A stretch of DNA of 64,000 nt from Methyloferula stellata AR4 (GTDB lineage Bacteria; Pseudomonadota; Alphaproteobacteria; Rhizobiales; Beijerinckiaceae). Position numbers and translations under genes: made by a program. This document shows, piece after piece, positions 24,471-32,438 of the stretch. A model generated the notes under the pieces. It ran no database searches, had not been told where the DNA came from, and saw only the letters and a program-made list of their open reading frames with translations. Location: contig NZ_ARWA01000001.1 in the NCBI RefSeq assembly GCF_000385335.1, forward strand, positions 2,558,001 to 2,622,000, written 5' to 3'. Each line of letters starts with the position of its first letter. Position 1 is the stretch's first letter.

Positions 24471-25205
24471 TCAGATGGCCGAGAAGCCGCCGTCGACAGA
24501 CAGCTCCACCCCATTCACGAAGCTCGAATCGTCTGAGGCAAGAAACAGCGCGACCGCCGCGATTTCCTCGGGTCGACCCATCGTTCCCCGCGGGATCAGG
24601 GATTCGAACATCTGCTTCGCTTCCGCGGTGAGCACCTGGTCCTGCATCGGCGTGGCGATCGGCCCTGGGCTCAGCACGTTCACCCGGATATTCCGGCCCT
24701 TCAGTTCGTTGAGCCAAGTGCGTGCGAATGAGCGCAACGTCGCCTTGCTGGCCGCATACACGCCGTAACCGGGAAAACCTTTCACCGAAGCAACAGACCC
24801 GGTCATGAAGATCGATCCGCCATCGTTGAACAGCGGCAACGCCTTCTGAACCGTAAACAGCGTGCCGCGCGTGTTCAGGTTGAAGGTCGCATCGAAATGC
24901 TGCTCGGTGATCTCGCCCAGTGGGACGGCTTCGCCCATGCCGGCGCTCGCGTACAGGATGTCGATCTTGCCCTTTTCTTGGCTGACCGTGTCGAACAGAC
25001 GGTCGAGGTCGTCGAGATTGGCCGCGTCGCCCCGCACGCCGGTTACGTTCCGGCCAATCAGCTTGACGGCCTCGTCGAGCGCCTCCTGCCTCCGGCCCGT
25101 GATGAAGACATAGGCGCCTTCTTCAACGAACCGCTTGGCGCTCGCCAGCGCCATGCCGCTCGATCCACCCGTGATGACTGCAATCTTACCCTCAAGCTTT
25201 CCCAT
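24471..25205 (-). CDS. SDR family NAD(P)-dependent oxidoreductase
   Basis: This 244-aa classical short-chain dehydrogenase has VITGGSSGMALASAKRFVEEG (the third glycine of the usual TGxxxGxG is alanine), ILYASAG in place of NNAG, and the active-site YGVYAASKA with Tyr and Lys. PGPIATPM and the C-terminal FVNGVELSVDGGFSAI complete the family. The ATG at 25205 follows GGAGAAG; the frame runs on upstream to ~25950 but that part is antisense to the LysR gene and not coding. The substrate is unknown. The divergent LysR gene is the likely regulator. Confidence 0.9.
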   Translation of the reverse strand: MGKLEGKIAVITGGSSGMALASAKRFVEEGAYVFITGRRQEALDEAVKLIGRNVTGVRGDAANLDDLDRLFDTVSQEKGKIDILYASAGMGEAVPLGEITEQHFDATFNLNTRGTLFTVQKALPLFNDGGSIFMTGSVASVKGFPGYGVYAASKATLRSFARTWLNELKGRNIRVNVLSPGPIATPMQDQVLTAEAKQMFESLIPRGTMGRPEEIAAVALFLASDDSSFVNGVELSVDGGFSAI

Positions 25206-25481
25206 GACTTCTCCTTCAGGCTCCGTCTTTGGTCGTTCGGGGAGGCCCCCGAGACCCCGACTTAGGTCTGCCGGCGTCAGGCGGTGAGTGCGGAAGCGCG
25301 CACATCGGTGGTGCGAAATCGATCCGGATGGGCGACTGACGCCAGCCGCGAGCGTCGGCGTCCGCCGTTCGGAATTGGGCCGCGCCACTCGTCGATATAG
25401 GCTATGATGACCGCCTGTACTGCTGTTCGATGTGTTAGATATGGGCTTTGGAAGGCGCACCCCGCGGTGCCGGATTGCACC

Positions 25482-26378
25482 ATGATCGACTGGGATGACG
25501 TTCGCTACTTTCTTGCCGTCGCGCGCGGAGGCTCGGTGCGGGCTGCCGCCGAGCGCCTCGGGGTGAACCACTCGACCGTGCTGCGACGCGTCGCCCAGCT
25601 CGAGGAACGCCTCGGGGTGCACATGTTCGAAAAGCTGCCTTCGGGCTACCGCCTGACGGCTGCGGGCGAGGAGGTCCTCGAGTTCGCGGACCAGATGGAA
25701 GCGTCGTCGCACCTTCTGGAGACGCGCGTCTTCGGGCGCGACCAGAGCGTGCGCGGGCGTCTGCGGGTGACGCTGGCACCGCCCCTCGCAACACACCTGC
25801 TTATGCCGGATTTCGCCGATTTCGCGCGTCTGCATCCGGACATCGAGATGGAAATCTTGTCGTCCGGCGAGCTGGCAAATCTGACCAACCGAGAGGCCGA
25901 CGTCGCGATCCGCGTCGTCTACGACCGCAAAACCCTGCCGCTCAATCTTCACGGCCTGAAGGGACCGGAGCTGTTCGGCGGCGTCTACATGTCCTGCGAT
26001 CGACTAGCCGCGTGGCGTGCGGGCGCGCCTGATCCCATCCGATGGATCGTCATAAGCATGCATGGAATTCCGGATTGGGCCAGCGAGGGTGAGGTTCGCA
26101 CCACGGGGGTTCCGTTCAGGACCACGGACGCCGAGGCGCAGATCGTTGCAGTACGGCAAGGGCTCGGGATGACGACATTGCCGTGCTTCGTCGGAGATGC
26201 CGACCCCCTCCTGGCGAGGGTGCCGGGCACCGACTTGCACATGCATGGAACGCTTTGGCTTCTCACGCAGGGAGAGACACGCAAGACGAAGCGCGTGCGG
26301 CTTTTCACGGAGTTCGTATCCCGCAGGCTCGCCGCGTATGCGCCGCTTCTCGCGGGACTGTCCGTATCGCGCGACTGA
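25482..26378 (+). CDS. LysR-family transcriptional regulator
   Basis: This 298-aa protein has an N-terminal winged HTH (DWDDVRYFLAVARGGSVRAA through LGVNHSTVLRRVAQLEERLG, residues 3-50). A LysR effector-binding domain follows (GRLRVTLAPPLATHLLMPDF, READVAIRVV, VRQGLGMTTLPCF). It is transcribed divergently from the SDR gene, and the 276-base gap between them is the natural target of such a regulator, although I could not mark a specific T-N11-A box. By position it probably controls the SDR gene and perhaps the F420-reductase-like gene. The ATG at 25482 gives the canonical short N-terminus. Confidence 0.9.
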   Translation: MIDWDDVRYFLAVARGGSVRAAAERLGVNHSTVLRRVAQLEERLGVHMFEKLPSGYRLTAAGEEVLEFADQMEASSHLLETRVFGRDQSVRGRLRVTLAPPLATHLLMPDFADFARLHPDIEMEILSSGELANLTNREADVAIRVVYDRKTLPLNLHGLKGPELFGGVYMSCDRLAAWRAGAPDPIRWIVISMHGIPDWASEGEVRTTGVPFRTTDAEAQIVAVRQGLGMTTLPCFVGDADPLLARVPGTDLHMHGTLWLLTQGETRKTKRVRLFTEFVSRRLAAYAPLLAGLSVSRD

Positions 26379-26454
26379 CGCGCGGCAGATCGCCAGCGAC
26401 GCTTGCCGCAATCGAGTGAAGGGCACACGCCCAATTCCGCATTGGACGCGCTTG

Positions 26455-26479
26455 GATGGCCGGGGCTGGCCCGGCCATC
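26455..26479. repeat. Palindromic half-repeat
   Basis: GATGGCCGGG (26455-26464) and CCCGGCCATC (26470-26479) form a 10-bp stem around GCTGG. It is the same motif as one arm of the composite repeat at 24320-24402 and lies between the LysR gene and the convergent secreted-protein gene, where it could act as a bidirectional terminator. Confidence 0.7.
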
Positions 26480-26509
26480 GATTTTATTGAAGGGCTGCTG
26501 CCCTAATAT

Positions 26510-27430
26510 TCAAGGCGTAATGGACACTATCGGGCAGTTCACGTCGGCCACCCCAGTGGCAAGTATCTTTGCCTTGGTAGCCGATGCGAGATCGTGCACC
26601 GTCGACCAATCGGCATTGTCGTAAACAGCAACCGACCAAAGCGGCGAATACCCCGGATCGCCTGGCAGCGTGGCCGGCACATTATGCGCTTGGAGTGCAT
26701 TCGCCTCCGTTTTGAAACCAGACGCCGGGCCACCGTTTGGCTGATCCGGGTTGACATTGAAGGCTACGAAGATTGGCGAAACCGGAACGCTTCCATCCGA
26801 AGTCGATAAATTCGCTTCGTTAAAAGCGAAAAATTTTGCAACTTCGCCGTGGTACCAAGCGCGCTGCAGCTCCGGACTTTCGTGGTTGAGTCGCAGGCGC
26901 GCCACAGATTTGTCCGGGACTACCGGCATGTTGCGCAACACATCGGTCTTCTCGAATTTATAGCCGGCCTTCCGCAGCTCCGTCGCGTCAGTGAGCGTAT
27001 TTGCGACATAGGTCTTCGGCACCCATACTTTCCAGACCTGCCGGAAATCGTTGTAGCCTTTCTCGCCAGGCAAGCTGTCGATGATGTCGAGTTGGCCAGC
27101 CACGGGTTTGTCTTCGCCTTCGCGATACAGCACATAGTCGGGTGCCGGTACGGTGCTCTGCGCATCGAAATTATAGTAGCGGACTGGCGCGCCGCTGGTG
27201 GGCGAAAAGCCTTGCGTGATGAACGGCCCGGTGTCGAAATCTACCGGTTGATTTGGACCAGGGATGCCGTTACCGGGCTTGCGCAGCTGCAGATGCGCCG
27301 CTTTATCGCTGAAGCGGTCCACGGCTGCTATGGGTGCCTTATCCGGATTCACGGGCTGCGTTGCAGCCTGTACTGCATGACTCGTGATGAGCAGCAAGCC
27401 GGCTAACCCGAATGCAAATTGTGCTTTCAT
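26510..27430 (-). CDS. Uncharacterised exported protein, 306 aa
   Basis: A clear Sec signal peptide (MKAQFAFGLAGLLLITSHAV, then QAA) precedes a mature part with no family I can name with certainty. Recurring features are GQLDIIDSLPGEKGYNDFRQ and VWKVWVPKTYV in the middle and GDPGYSPLWSVAVYDNADW near the end, a pattern seen in a group of conserved secreted proteins of unknown function. There are no membrane helices after the signal and no heme or lipobox motif. GGAG lies ~9 bases before the ATG. It is followed, divergently, by a palindrome at 27480-27495 and by remnants of other genes. It may belong with the secreted hydrolase at 27973. Confidence 0.75.
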   Translation of the reverse strand: MKAQFAFGLAGLLLITSHAVQAATQPVNPDKAPIAAVDRFSDKAAHLQLRKPGNGIPGPNQPVDFDTGPFITQGFSPTSGAPVRYYNFDAQSTVPAPDYVLYREGEDKPVAGQLDIIDSLPGEKGYNDFRQVWKVWVPKTYVANTLTDATELRKAGYKFEKTDVLRNMPVVPDKSVARLRLNHESPELQRAWYHGEVAKFFAFNEANLSTSDGSVPVSPIFVAFNVNPDQPNGGPASGFKTEANALQAHNVPATLPGDPGYSPLWSVAVYDNADWSTVHDLASATKAKILATGVADVNCPIVSITP

Positions 27431-27479
27431 GTCTTTGATCTCCGCTCGATCAGGTTGACTTCACGTTTTCGCGATTGAT

Positions 27480-27495
27480 GAACAGTCGTCTGTTC
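27480..27495. promoter_or_regulatory. Inverted repeat, candidate operator
   Basis: GAACAG (27480-27485) and CTGTTC (27490-27495) flank TCGT, a symmetrical 16-base site 50 bases upstream of the exported-protein gene (start 27430). It could bind a dimeric repressor such as a TetR-type protein. No cognate regulator is adjacent. Confidence 0.3.
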
Positions 27496-27572
27496 GGTCT
27501 TGCTGATCACCATTCGAAGGGAGCTATAATTTCGTTACGCGCATTTTATTTTCGCCAGAGGCTTTCCGGCTC

Positions 27573-27779
27573 ATGACCTCAAGGGTCGCGCGGTGGTTCG
27601 TTCGCATGCGGGACATTCTGTCGGCGGAGCTAACTGATAACTCATGCGTCCCGGTGCATCTCGTTGTGCGACGATGTGTCGAGTTCGTCATCGAGTGTGG
27701 TCATTCTGTCAACCTGACCAATCCGGCGCCCGTAAACGAGGCCATTGAAGGCTTCCTTGCGCGCCATCACCTTGTGTGA
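27573..27779 (+). pseudogene. Decayed C-terminus of an alpha/beta hydrolase
   Basis: The frame ends with ECGHSVNLTNPAPVNEAIEG then FLARHHLV, the typical last segment of alpha/beta hydrolases. The His is the catalytic-triad histidine, and a VPVHLV stretch upstream matches the strand before it. The preceding ~25 codons do not look like a hydrolase, and no complete gene precedes it, so this is a fragment. The bases from 27780 to 27831 may continue the debris. Confidence 0.45.
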
Positions 27780-27831
27780 TCCACGGCGGCGGCAGCAGCA
27801 GCGTCTATTACAAAGCGGCCTCGGCTAGCTC

Positions 27832-27906
27832 GCGTCGGGTGGCGACTTCGGCGACGGTGTCATCTCGTATGAAGGCCGATGGCTCGGCGCTTCGGCGCTA
27901 GCGTAG
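27832..27906 (+). pseudogene. vapC-like (PIN domain) tail remnant, copy A
   Basis: The frame reads ASGGDFGDGVISYEGRWLGA then SALA and stops at the TAG (27904-27906). It is nearly the same as the PIN-toxin tail at 29353-29487 but lacks the FVSFDKKAV end. A stop lies just upstream (TAG in CGGCTAGCTC). Two related tails 1.5 kb apart suggest duplicated or repeatedly acquired toxin-antitoxin debris. Confidence 0.45.
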
Positions 27907-27972
27907 GAAAAAATCAAGGGTTACCGGCTATGTGTCCGATGCATCGCAATAACGAGTGGACACAACGGGCCC

Positions 27973-29235
27973 ATGAAAAAATCTATCTCTTTTGCCGTTA
28001 CAATTTGCGCGATCGTCGCGTTGGGCTCAGCCGACCGGCTTCAAGCAGCAACACCGGATAAAGCGATTTCCGTCTCGTCGGGCGTGGAATATGAATATAT
28101 CGAGACATATTCAACCGCCAAACTGAACGCGATCCTCAGCTCTGAACTCGACGATTTCATGAGTTCTTCGACGGAGCCAAAGGCCTTTCACGGAGCCTTC
28201 CCGCCGGCGGCCCATGCGGTGAAGCTCTATCGGGTAAAATACCATTCGGTGGTGCCAGAACTCGGAAATCGTCCGACCATCGCTTCCGGCCTGGTGGCTA
28301 TTCCCGACATGGGCGCAGACGCCAGCAAGGCGATGCCCATGGTTTCCTATCAGCATGGGACGGTGTTCGACAAAAGCTACGTGCCGTCGAATCCCGACGG
28401 CTCGGCGGAGACGCAGATCATGATCGCGCGCTTCGCATCGGATGGCTATATCGTCATCGGCGCGGATTATTTCGGGCGCGGCATCTCGGATCTTCCAGAT
28501 AGCTATCTGTCCAGGGACAGCACGCGCCAGGCGAATTACGACATGCTGCTGGCCGCGCGCGCGGTATTGGCGTCGATGAAGATCGAACCCACCCATTTGT
28601 TTCTCAGCGGCTGGTCGCAGGGCGGCTGGGCAACCATGATCTATCTGCACAAACTGCAGGAGTTGGGTGAGAAAGTGACGGCCGCCGCCGTGGCAAGTGC
28701 GCCAGTCGACATCACGCTCACGATGAACCGCTGGCTGAATAATTATCAGCCCATCGATGCGGTTTATCTGCCGGCTGTGGTCGCGTTGCAGTTGCAGTCG
28801 CAGGAATATTATCATCAGCAGACAGGGCTGACGGCTGAGGCGATCCGGCCAGAATATCTGGATTCGGCGCGCGCCTTCTACAACAATAAGATGAATTGGG
28901 AGACCTTCTCCGCCAAGACTCCGTCAAAGCTACAGGACTTCATAAATCCGGCCTTCCGTGCCAGCGTAGCACTGGGCGGATCGCCCTATTGGCAGGTTCT
29001 TGAAGAGGACGAGGCCTATCGATGGACGCGTGCGATGCCGCTGCACACTTACTATGGCGCCAAGGATGAGGTCACGCCGCATTTTATCGCCATGCTCCCG
29101 GCCGAGACGCAGGCATTGCTGGGCGGCGCACCGACGCAGGCGATCGATGCGGGAGATTCTGCCGACCATCGCGGCGTATTCGTTTTCGGTGTGATCGAGC
29201 AGAAGAATTGGTTCGACACATTCCTGAAGAAATAA
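27973..29235 (+). CDS. Secreted alpha/beta hydrolase, lipase/esterase-like
   Basis: This 420-aa protein has a Sec signal peptide (MKKSISFAVTICAIVALGSA, cut near LQAATP). The nucleophile elbow GWSQGG lies near residue 215. The acid/His end is GAKDEVTPHFIAML and DSADHRGVFVFGV. TIASGLVAIPDMG and VSYQHGT give the oxyanion side typical of secretory-lipase-like enzymes. Predicted location is the periplasm or outside the cell, acting on esters; the substrate is unknown. The gene is followed by vapC and guaA debris. GC is slightly below that of core genes. Confidence 0.8.
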   Translation: MKKSISFAVTICAIVALGSADRLQAATPDKAISVSSGVEYEYIETYSTAKLNAILSSELDDFMSSSTEPKAFHGAFPPAAHAVKLYRVKYHSVVPELGNRPTIASGLVAIPDMGADASKAMPMVSYQHGTVFDKSYVPSNPDGSAETQIMIARFASDGYIVIGADYFGRGISDLPDSYLSRDSTRQANYDMLLAARAVLASMKIEPTHLFLSGWSQGGWATMIYLHKLQELGEKVTAAAVASAPVDITLTMNRWLNNYQPIDAVYLPAVVALQLQSQEYYHQQTGLTAEAIRPEYLDSARAFYNNKMNWETFSAKTPSKLQDFINPAFRASVALGGSPYWQVLEEDEAYRWTRAMPLHTYYGAKDEVTPHFIAMLPAETQALLGGAPTQAIDAGDSADHRGVFVFGVIEQKNWFDTFLKK

Positions 29236-29352
29236 CGGGCCGCACGACGTAACTTGAGATGAGGGTGGCTGGATGGTGCCGGGCCAATGTCGAATTCGAA
29301 GGCAAGAATAGAAAGGGCGCGTTAAGCTCGCCGCCATGATGGAGTTCCGTCC

Positions 29353-29487
29353 ATGGGGGCAGCCCCCGCGTCGGGCGGCATCTTCGCCGATGGCGTCATC
29401 GCCTATGAAGGCCGATGGCTCGGCGCTGAGGCTTTCGTGTCCTTCGACAAGAAGGCCGTGAAACTGATCGAGACGAATGGCGGGTAG
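29353..29487 (+). pseudogene. vapC-like (PIN domain) tail remnant, copy B
   Basis: The short frame MGAAPASGGIFADGVIAYEG followed by RWLGAEAFVSFDKKAVKLIE and TNGG resembles the C-terminus of PIN-domain VapC toxins, where the acidic residue in FADGVIA and the FVSFDKKAV strand are conserved. Only the last ~37 codons are VapC-like; no complete toxin or antitoxin is present. It lies just upstream of the second guaA 3'-end repeat. Bases 29236-29352 hold nothing else I can support. Confidence 0.5.
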
Positions 29488-29516
29488 GCGCGGCTTTTGG
29501 GTTAGGGAGCGAGCCA

Positions 29517-29596
29517 CGCATTATCAATGAAGTGAAAGGCGTCAATACATTGTGTATGATGTGGCAAGCGAGCCGCCGGCGACTACCGAGTGGGAG
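29517..29596 (+). repeat. guaA 3'-end repeat, decayed copy 2 (att-like remnant)
   Basis: The sequence matches guaA 21923-22003 at roughly 80% by eye. It still encodes INEVKGVN and, after a one-base deletion, YDVASEPPATTEWE in place of [14 protein letters not shown]. It is followed 30 bases later by the FRG-domain gene. This is what remains when an integrated element rebuilds guaA and the displaced gene end then drifts. Confidence 0.75.
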
Positions 29597-29626
29597 AAAG
29601 GATTTGACAGCTTCATCGGAGGGGGC

Positions 29627-31573
29627 ATGGATTTTCACGTAGAGAGCGTACAGATCGCGGTTGAGAAGTGTTGGCAGCTGGTTCAGGAAGGACAGGCCGA
29701 CCTATTTCGTGGCCAAACGCGCGATTGGCCGAAACTCATTCCGAGCATCTTCCGCACCTCGGGGGAGTACAGAGCGACCGCATTGAAAGAACTTGAGTAC
29801 TTTAAAGAGTGGGCCCGAAGCGTGCCGCAAATGGCCGTCTACCGCGGTGAAGACGCTTCGATCACCGCCATCGCACAACACTATGGAATTCCAACCGCCT
29901 TTCTTGACCTGACAACAAATCCGGAAATCGCAGCACTCTTCGCGAAGACATCGGCCGCTGGAGAAGCATCATCCGAGGCTGTCATCTACTGTTTTTTGGA
30001 AGCCGGTTTGACGTCGCTTAAAGAAGCACGTCTAACAAGGATCAATGTTGACAATCTCTGGCGATTGGAATCTCAGAAAGGCTTGTTCCTTCAATTCCTT
30101 GATGAAACCTTAGCGGACACGCTTCGTGACCAGGCAATCCGCATCTACTTTCCCGTGTCAAGCTTAGCCGCCGAAGAACGAACTCGCCTTTATCCAGTCA
30201 GAAAAAGCGCCCTCGAATGTATTATCGACCAGTGGATTTATCGGAGGCAGGTCGAAGAGGTCACGGAGAATCTGGAAGGCATTCGATACAAATTTATTAC
30301 GCATCGAGAGACGTACCCAGGTTCTTTTCGATGGCGTGCGATGCCGAAGTTCGAAGCAAATTGGTTTGAGCAAGAACCCGCATGGGTGTTCCCGCCGATT
30401 GAAAGCGTTTCAATCGTTGACGATCCTGAAATCATCACTCTTCCAATTGTAAATTTTACTCAGCCAGACTTGGCGAGGGAGGAGCTGGTAACGGCGTTTC
30501 AAGGCCCAATTCGACAAAGCCGCGCTACAGGTCGGTTGATGTGTTTTGTCGCAAGTCTTTCTCCTCAGAAGTCCCATCTCTCCGGTAGTGTGTCTACGCT
30601 TATCAATCGATGCTGGGACGGAGTGCGAGTATTGCCTTATCAAGCCGATGAGGTGACCGCATCGATGGCGCTAACGGCGATGCTGCTTCTCGCTAGAGCA
30701 GAAGAGGTAGAGGGCGTTGATGACTGGCCAAAACAGTTCTTCGGCGAGCTGAAAACTATAGAAGTTGCGCCGATAGGAGGGCACATAGAAGCGGGTGCAG
30801 TTTCGAGAACCGACCTAAAGAGCGCGATGTCGAGCCGATACCTTGGCATGATGACAGCGTACATGCAAAGAAAGGCCGAGGAAGACCCAGAGTTTCCGAT
30901 GTTGTACGTCACGGATCATTGGATGCTTTTTGGATTCAATGCTTTTAAGAAACTGTTTGTTGAGCAATTCATTCCAACCGCTGTGGATGGTTATTGGAGA
31001 GAAGATCTGGCATCGTACGAAGGCGCTCTTGGCTGCTTGTGGAGTATTAACTTCAATCCAGTACTTCTTGGGTATGTAACACCCTTCGAGTTCCGGTTTT
31101 ATTCGCCCATTGCGGGTGAGAGGGATTGCCGGCAAATTGCCTATGTCCTTCCTGACATGGACAGGCATGACCTAGAGGAATTGTTCATCTCATGCTTGCC
31201 AACTGTCTTGGGCAAGAACAATCCATTCCAAGTCAGATTTCATGGGTATTCTTCTGACCCGAGACCAGTTTGGGAGATTGAGCGTGCTATCGAGCAATCG
31301 AAGTGGATCGTTGAAGTTGGTGGAATCTCTGTACTCGACGTTATCCCTTCGGTGACTTCGGCACTGGACGATGAAAAGCAGCAAGTTTTTAAGGGAGTTG
31401 GAGCATTTGAGATATGGCTGATTTCGAAGGGCTTGATTCCAGAAGTCCATGGTAAGGCTTTTGAAGATATAAAACCTATCTTTGATGAGTTCTGGGGCGA
31501 GTTGATGATCTCAAATGCCAACCTTCAGACGCGCGCGGAGAGTGCGCGTGATTGGCCAGGGCCAGTGTCTTAG
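29627..31573 (+). CDS. FRG-domain protein, 648 aa, unknown function
   Basis: The N-terminal ~115 residues are an FRG domain. LFRGQTRDWPKLIPSIFR (residues 26-43) holds the F-R-G signature, and AIAQHYGIPTAFLDLTTNPE then IAALFA (81-106) is the second conserved block. The remaining ~530 residues are unrecognised, without membrane segments, and may be a separate effector or sensor part. FRG genes are often found in mobile and defence-associated regions; their biochemistry is poorly known. GGAGG precedes the ATG by only ~4 bases. The gene is distinctly AT-rich and lies exactly between two guaA-derived repeats, its stop falling inside the second. I infer acquired cargo. Confidence 0.8.
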   Translation: MDFHVESVQIAVEKCWQLVQEGQADLFRGQTRDWPKLIPSIFRTSGEYRATALKELEYFKEWARSVPQMAVYRGEDASITAIAQHYGIPTAFLDLTTNPEIAALFAKTSAAGEASSEAVIYCFLEAGLTSLKEARLTRINVDNLWRLESQKGLFLQFLDETLADTLRDQAIRIYFPVSSLAAEERTRLYPVRKSALECIIDQWIYRRQVEEVTENLEGIRYKFITHRETYPGSFRWRAMPKFEANWFEQEPAWVFPPIESVSIVDDPEIITLPIVNFTQPDLAREELVTAFQGPIRQSRATGRLMCFVASLSPQKSHLSGSVSTLINRCWDGVRVLPYQADEVTASMALTAMLLLARAEEVEGVDDWPKQFFGELKTIEVAPIGGHIEAGAVSRTDLKSAMSSRYLGMMTAYMQRKAEEDPEFPMLYVTDHWMLFGFNAFKKLFVEQFIPTAVDGYWREDLASYEGALGCLWSINFNPVLLGYVTPFEFRFYSPIAGERDCRQIAYVLPDMDRHDLEELFISCLPTVLGKNNPFQVRFHGYSSDPRPVWEIERAIEQSKWIVEVGGISVLDVIPSVTSALDDEKQQVFKGVGAFEIWLISKGLIPEVHGKAFEDIKPIFDEFWGELMISNANLQTRAESARDWPGPVS

Positions 31574-31640
31574 CCGCGGCAGGCCCGCATCAACCGCGAA
31601 GTAAACGGCATCAGCCGTGTGCTATGATGTGACGAGCAGA
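31564..31640 (+). repeat. guaA 3'-end repeat, decayed copy 3 (att-like remnant)
   Basis: From AGTGTCTTAGCC to GACGAGCAG the sequence follows guaA from AGTTTCTTGGGCC to GACGAGCAAG. The peptide would read REVNGIS-RV, then after a one-base lesion YDVTSR. The stop codon of the FRG gene lies inside it. It marks the right edge of the guaA-linked island. The following ~150 bases (31641-31789) show no gene. Confidence 0.65.
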
Positions 31641-31789
31641 GCTTCACCGCAGCTTTGTCGACATCGACGGCAATCGAGATCGGCGTTAGCCTCTGCATAG
31701 GCCCAGCCCGCCGCATACGGGGAGGGGCCGCGACGGCCAGATATTCCATTGCGGCTATTAGGACTGCACGCATTGCGATCCAACGATCC

Positions 31790-31811
31790 AAAGTGAAATT
31801 CATTTTCACTT
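31790..31811. promoter_or_regulatory. Perfect inverted repeat before the cytochrome P460 gene
   Basis: AAAGTGAAA (31790-31798) and TTTCACTTT (31803-31811) form a 9-bp inverted repeat around TTCA, 25 bases before the ATG at 31836. It could be an operator or an mRNA hairpin over the start. No regulator gene is adjacent. Confidence 0.4.
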
Positions 31812-31835
31812 TCATGCATGTGAAAGGGCGCATCC

Positions 31836-32360
31836 ATGAAACGCATCCCACTTTTGGCATTCGCAGCCGCGACAAGCGTCTGCATCATCGCATCGATGTC
31901 CGCCCCCGCCGGAGGCGCCGAAGACGAGGCCTCGCCGATCTTCGGCGTCAGAATCCCTACAGGTTATAGGCAATGGTCCATGATCGCCGTGTCGCATGAG
32001 GCAGGCCAGCTCAACGAGCTGCGCGGCATTCTCGGAAACCCCGTCGCGATGAAAGCCTTTGTCGACGGCACGCTGCCTTTCCCGGACGGCACGATCATCG
32101 CCAAAGTGGCTTGGAAAGAACTGTCGTCTGTCGGCGACGACGCGGCGCTGGGTTCCATGCAGGCCTATGTCCCAGGCGCGCCTACGACGGTTCAGATCAT
32201 GGTCAAGGACTCGTCAAAATATGCCGAGACGGGCGGCTGGGGCTTCGGCCGCTTCATCGGCGGCAAGCCGACCGACGAAGCGCAGCACGAGACCTGCTTT
32301 CCCTGCCATCAGGCCAATGCGAAAGACCACGACTTCGTCTTTACGCGTTACGCGCCGTGA
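31836..32360 (+). CDS. Cytochrome P460-family c-type heme protein
   Basis: This 174-aa exported protein has a signal peptide (MKRIPLLAFAAATSVCIIAS then MSAPAGGAE). Its single CxxCH heme motif, ETCFPCHQANAKDHDFVFTR, lies at the very C-terminus, as in the cytochrome P460 family. KVAWKE in the middle fits the lysine-containing strand that cross-links to heme in true P460s, though the cross-link cannot be seen from sequence. P460s oxidise hydroxylamine or detoxify NO-derived species in some methanotrophs and nitrifiers; the role here is inferred. It stands alone, right of the guaA island, with an inverted repeat upstream. Confidence 0.82.
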   Translation: MKRIPLLAFAAATSVCIIASMSAPAGGAEDEASPIFGVRIPTGYRQWSMIAVSHEAGQLNELRGILGNPVAMKAFVDGTLPFPDGTIIAKVAWKELSSVGDDAALGSMQAYVPGAPTTVQIMVKDSSKYAETGGWGFGRFIGGKPTDEAQHETCFPCHQANAKDHDFVFTRYAP

Positions 32361-32438
32361 TGACCGACAATTGAAAACGCGCCGCGCATCATCGTTGAAG
32401 CGAACGGCGCGTCGATTACGTGTTCGCTTTCGAGCCGA

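Noticed and set aside
25206-25952. N-terminal extension of the SDR frame to 493 residues
   Set aside because: The extension is antisense to the LysR HTH and has no SDR or other domain; a strong ribosome site supports the ATG at 25205.
21923-31640. tRNA gene as the integration target of the island
   Set aside because: No tRNA-like cloverleaf was seen next to the repeats; the repeated sequence is the coding end of guaA itself.
31622-31888. Minus-strand frames upstream of the cytochrome P460 gene
   Set aside because: They cover the guaA remnant and the P460 signal sequence, have no ribosome site and show no recognisable family.
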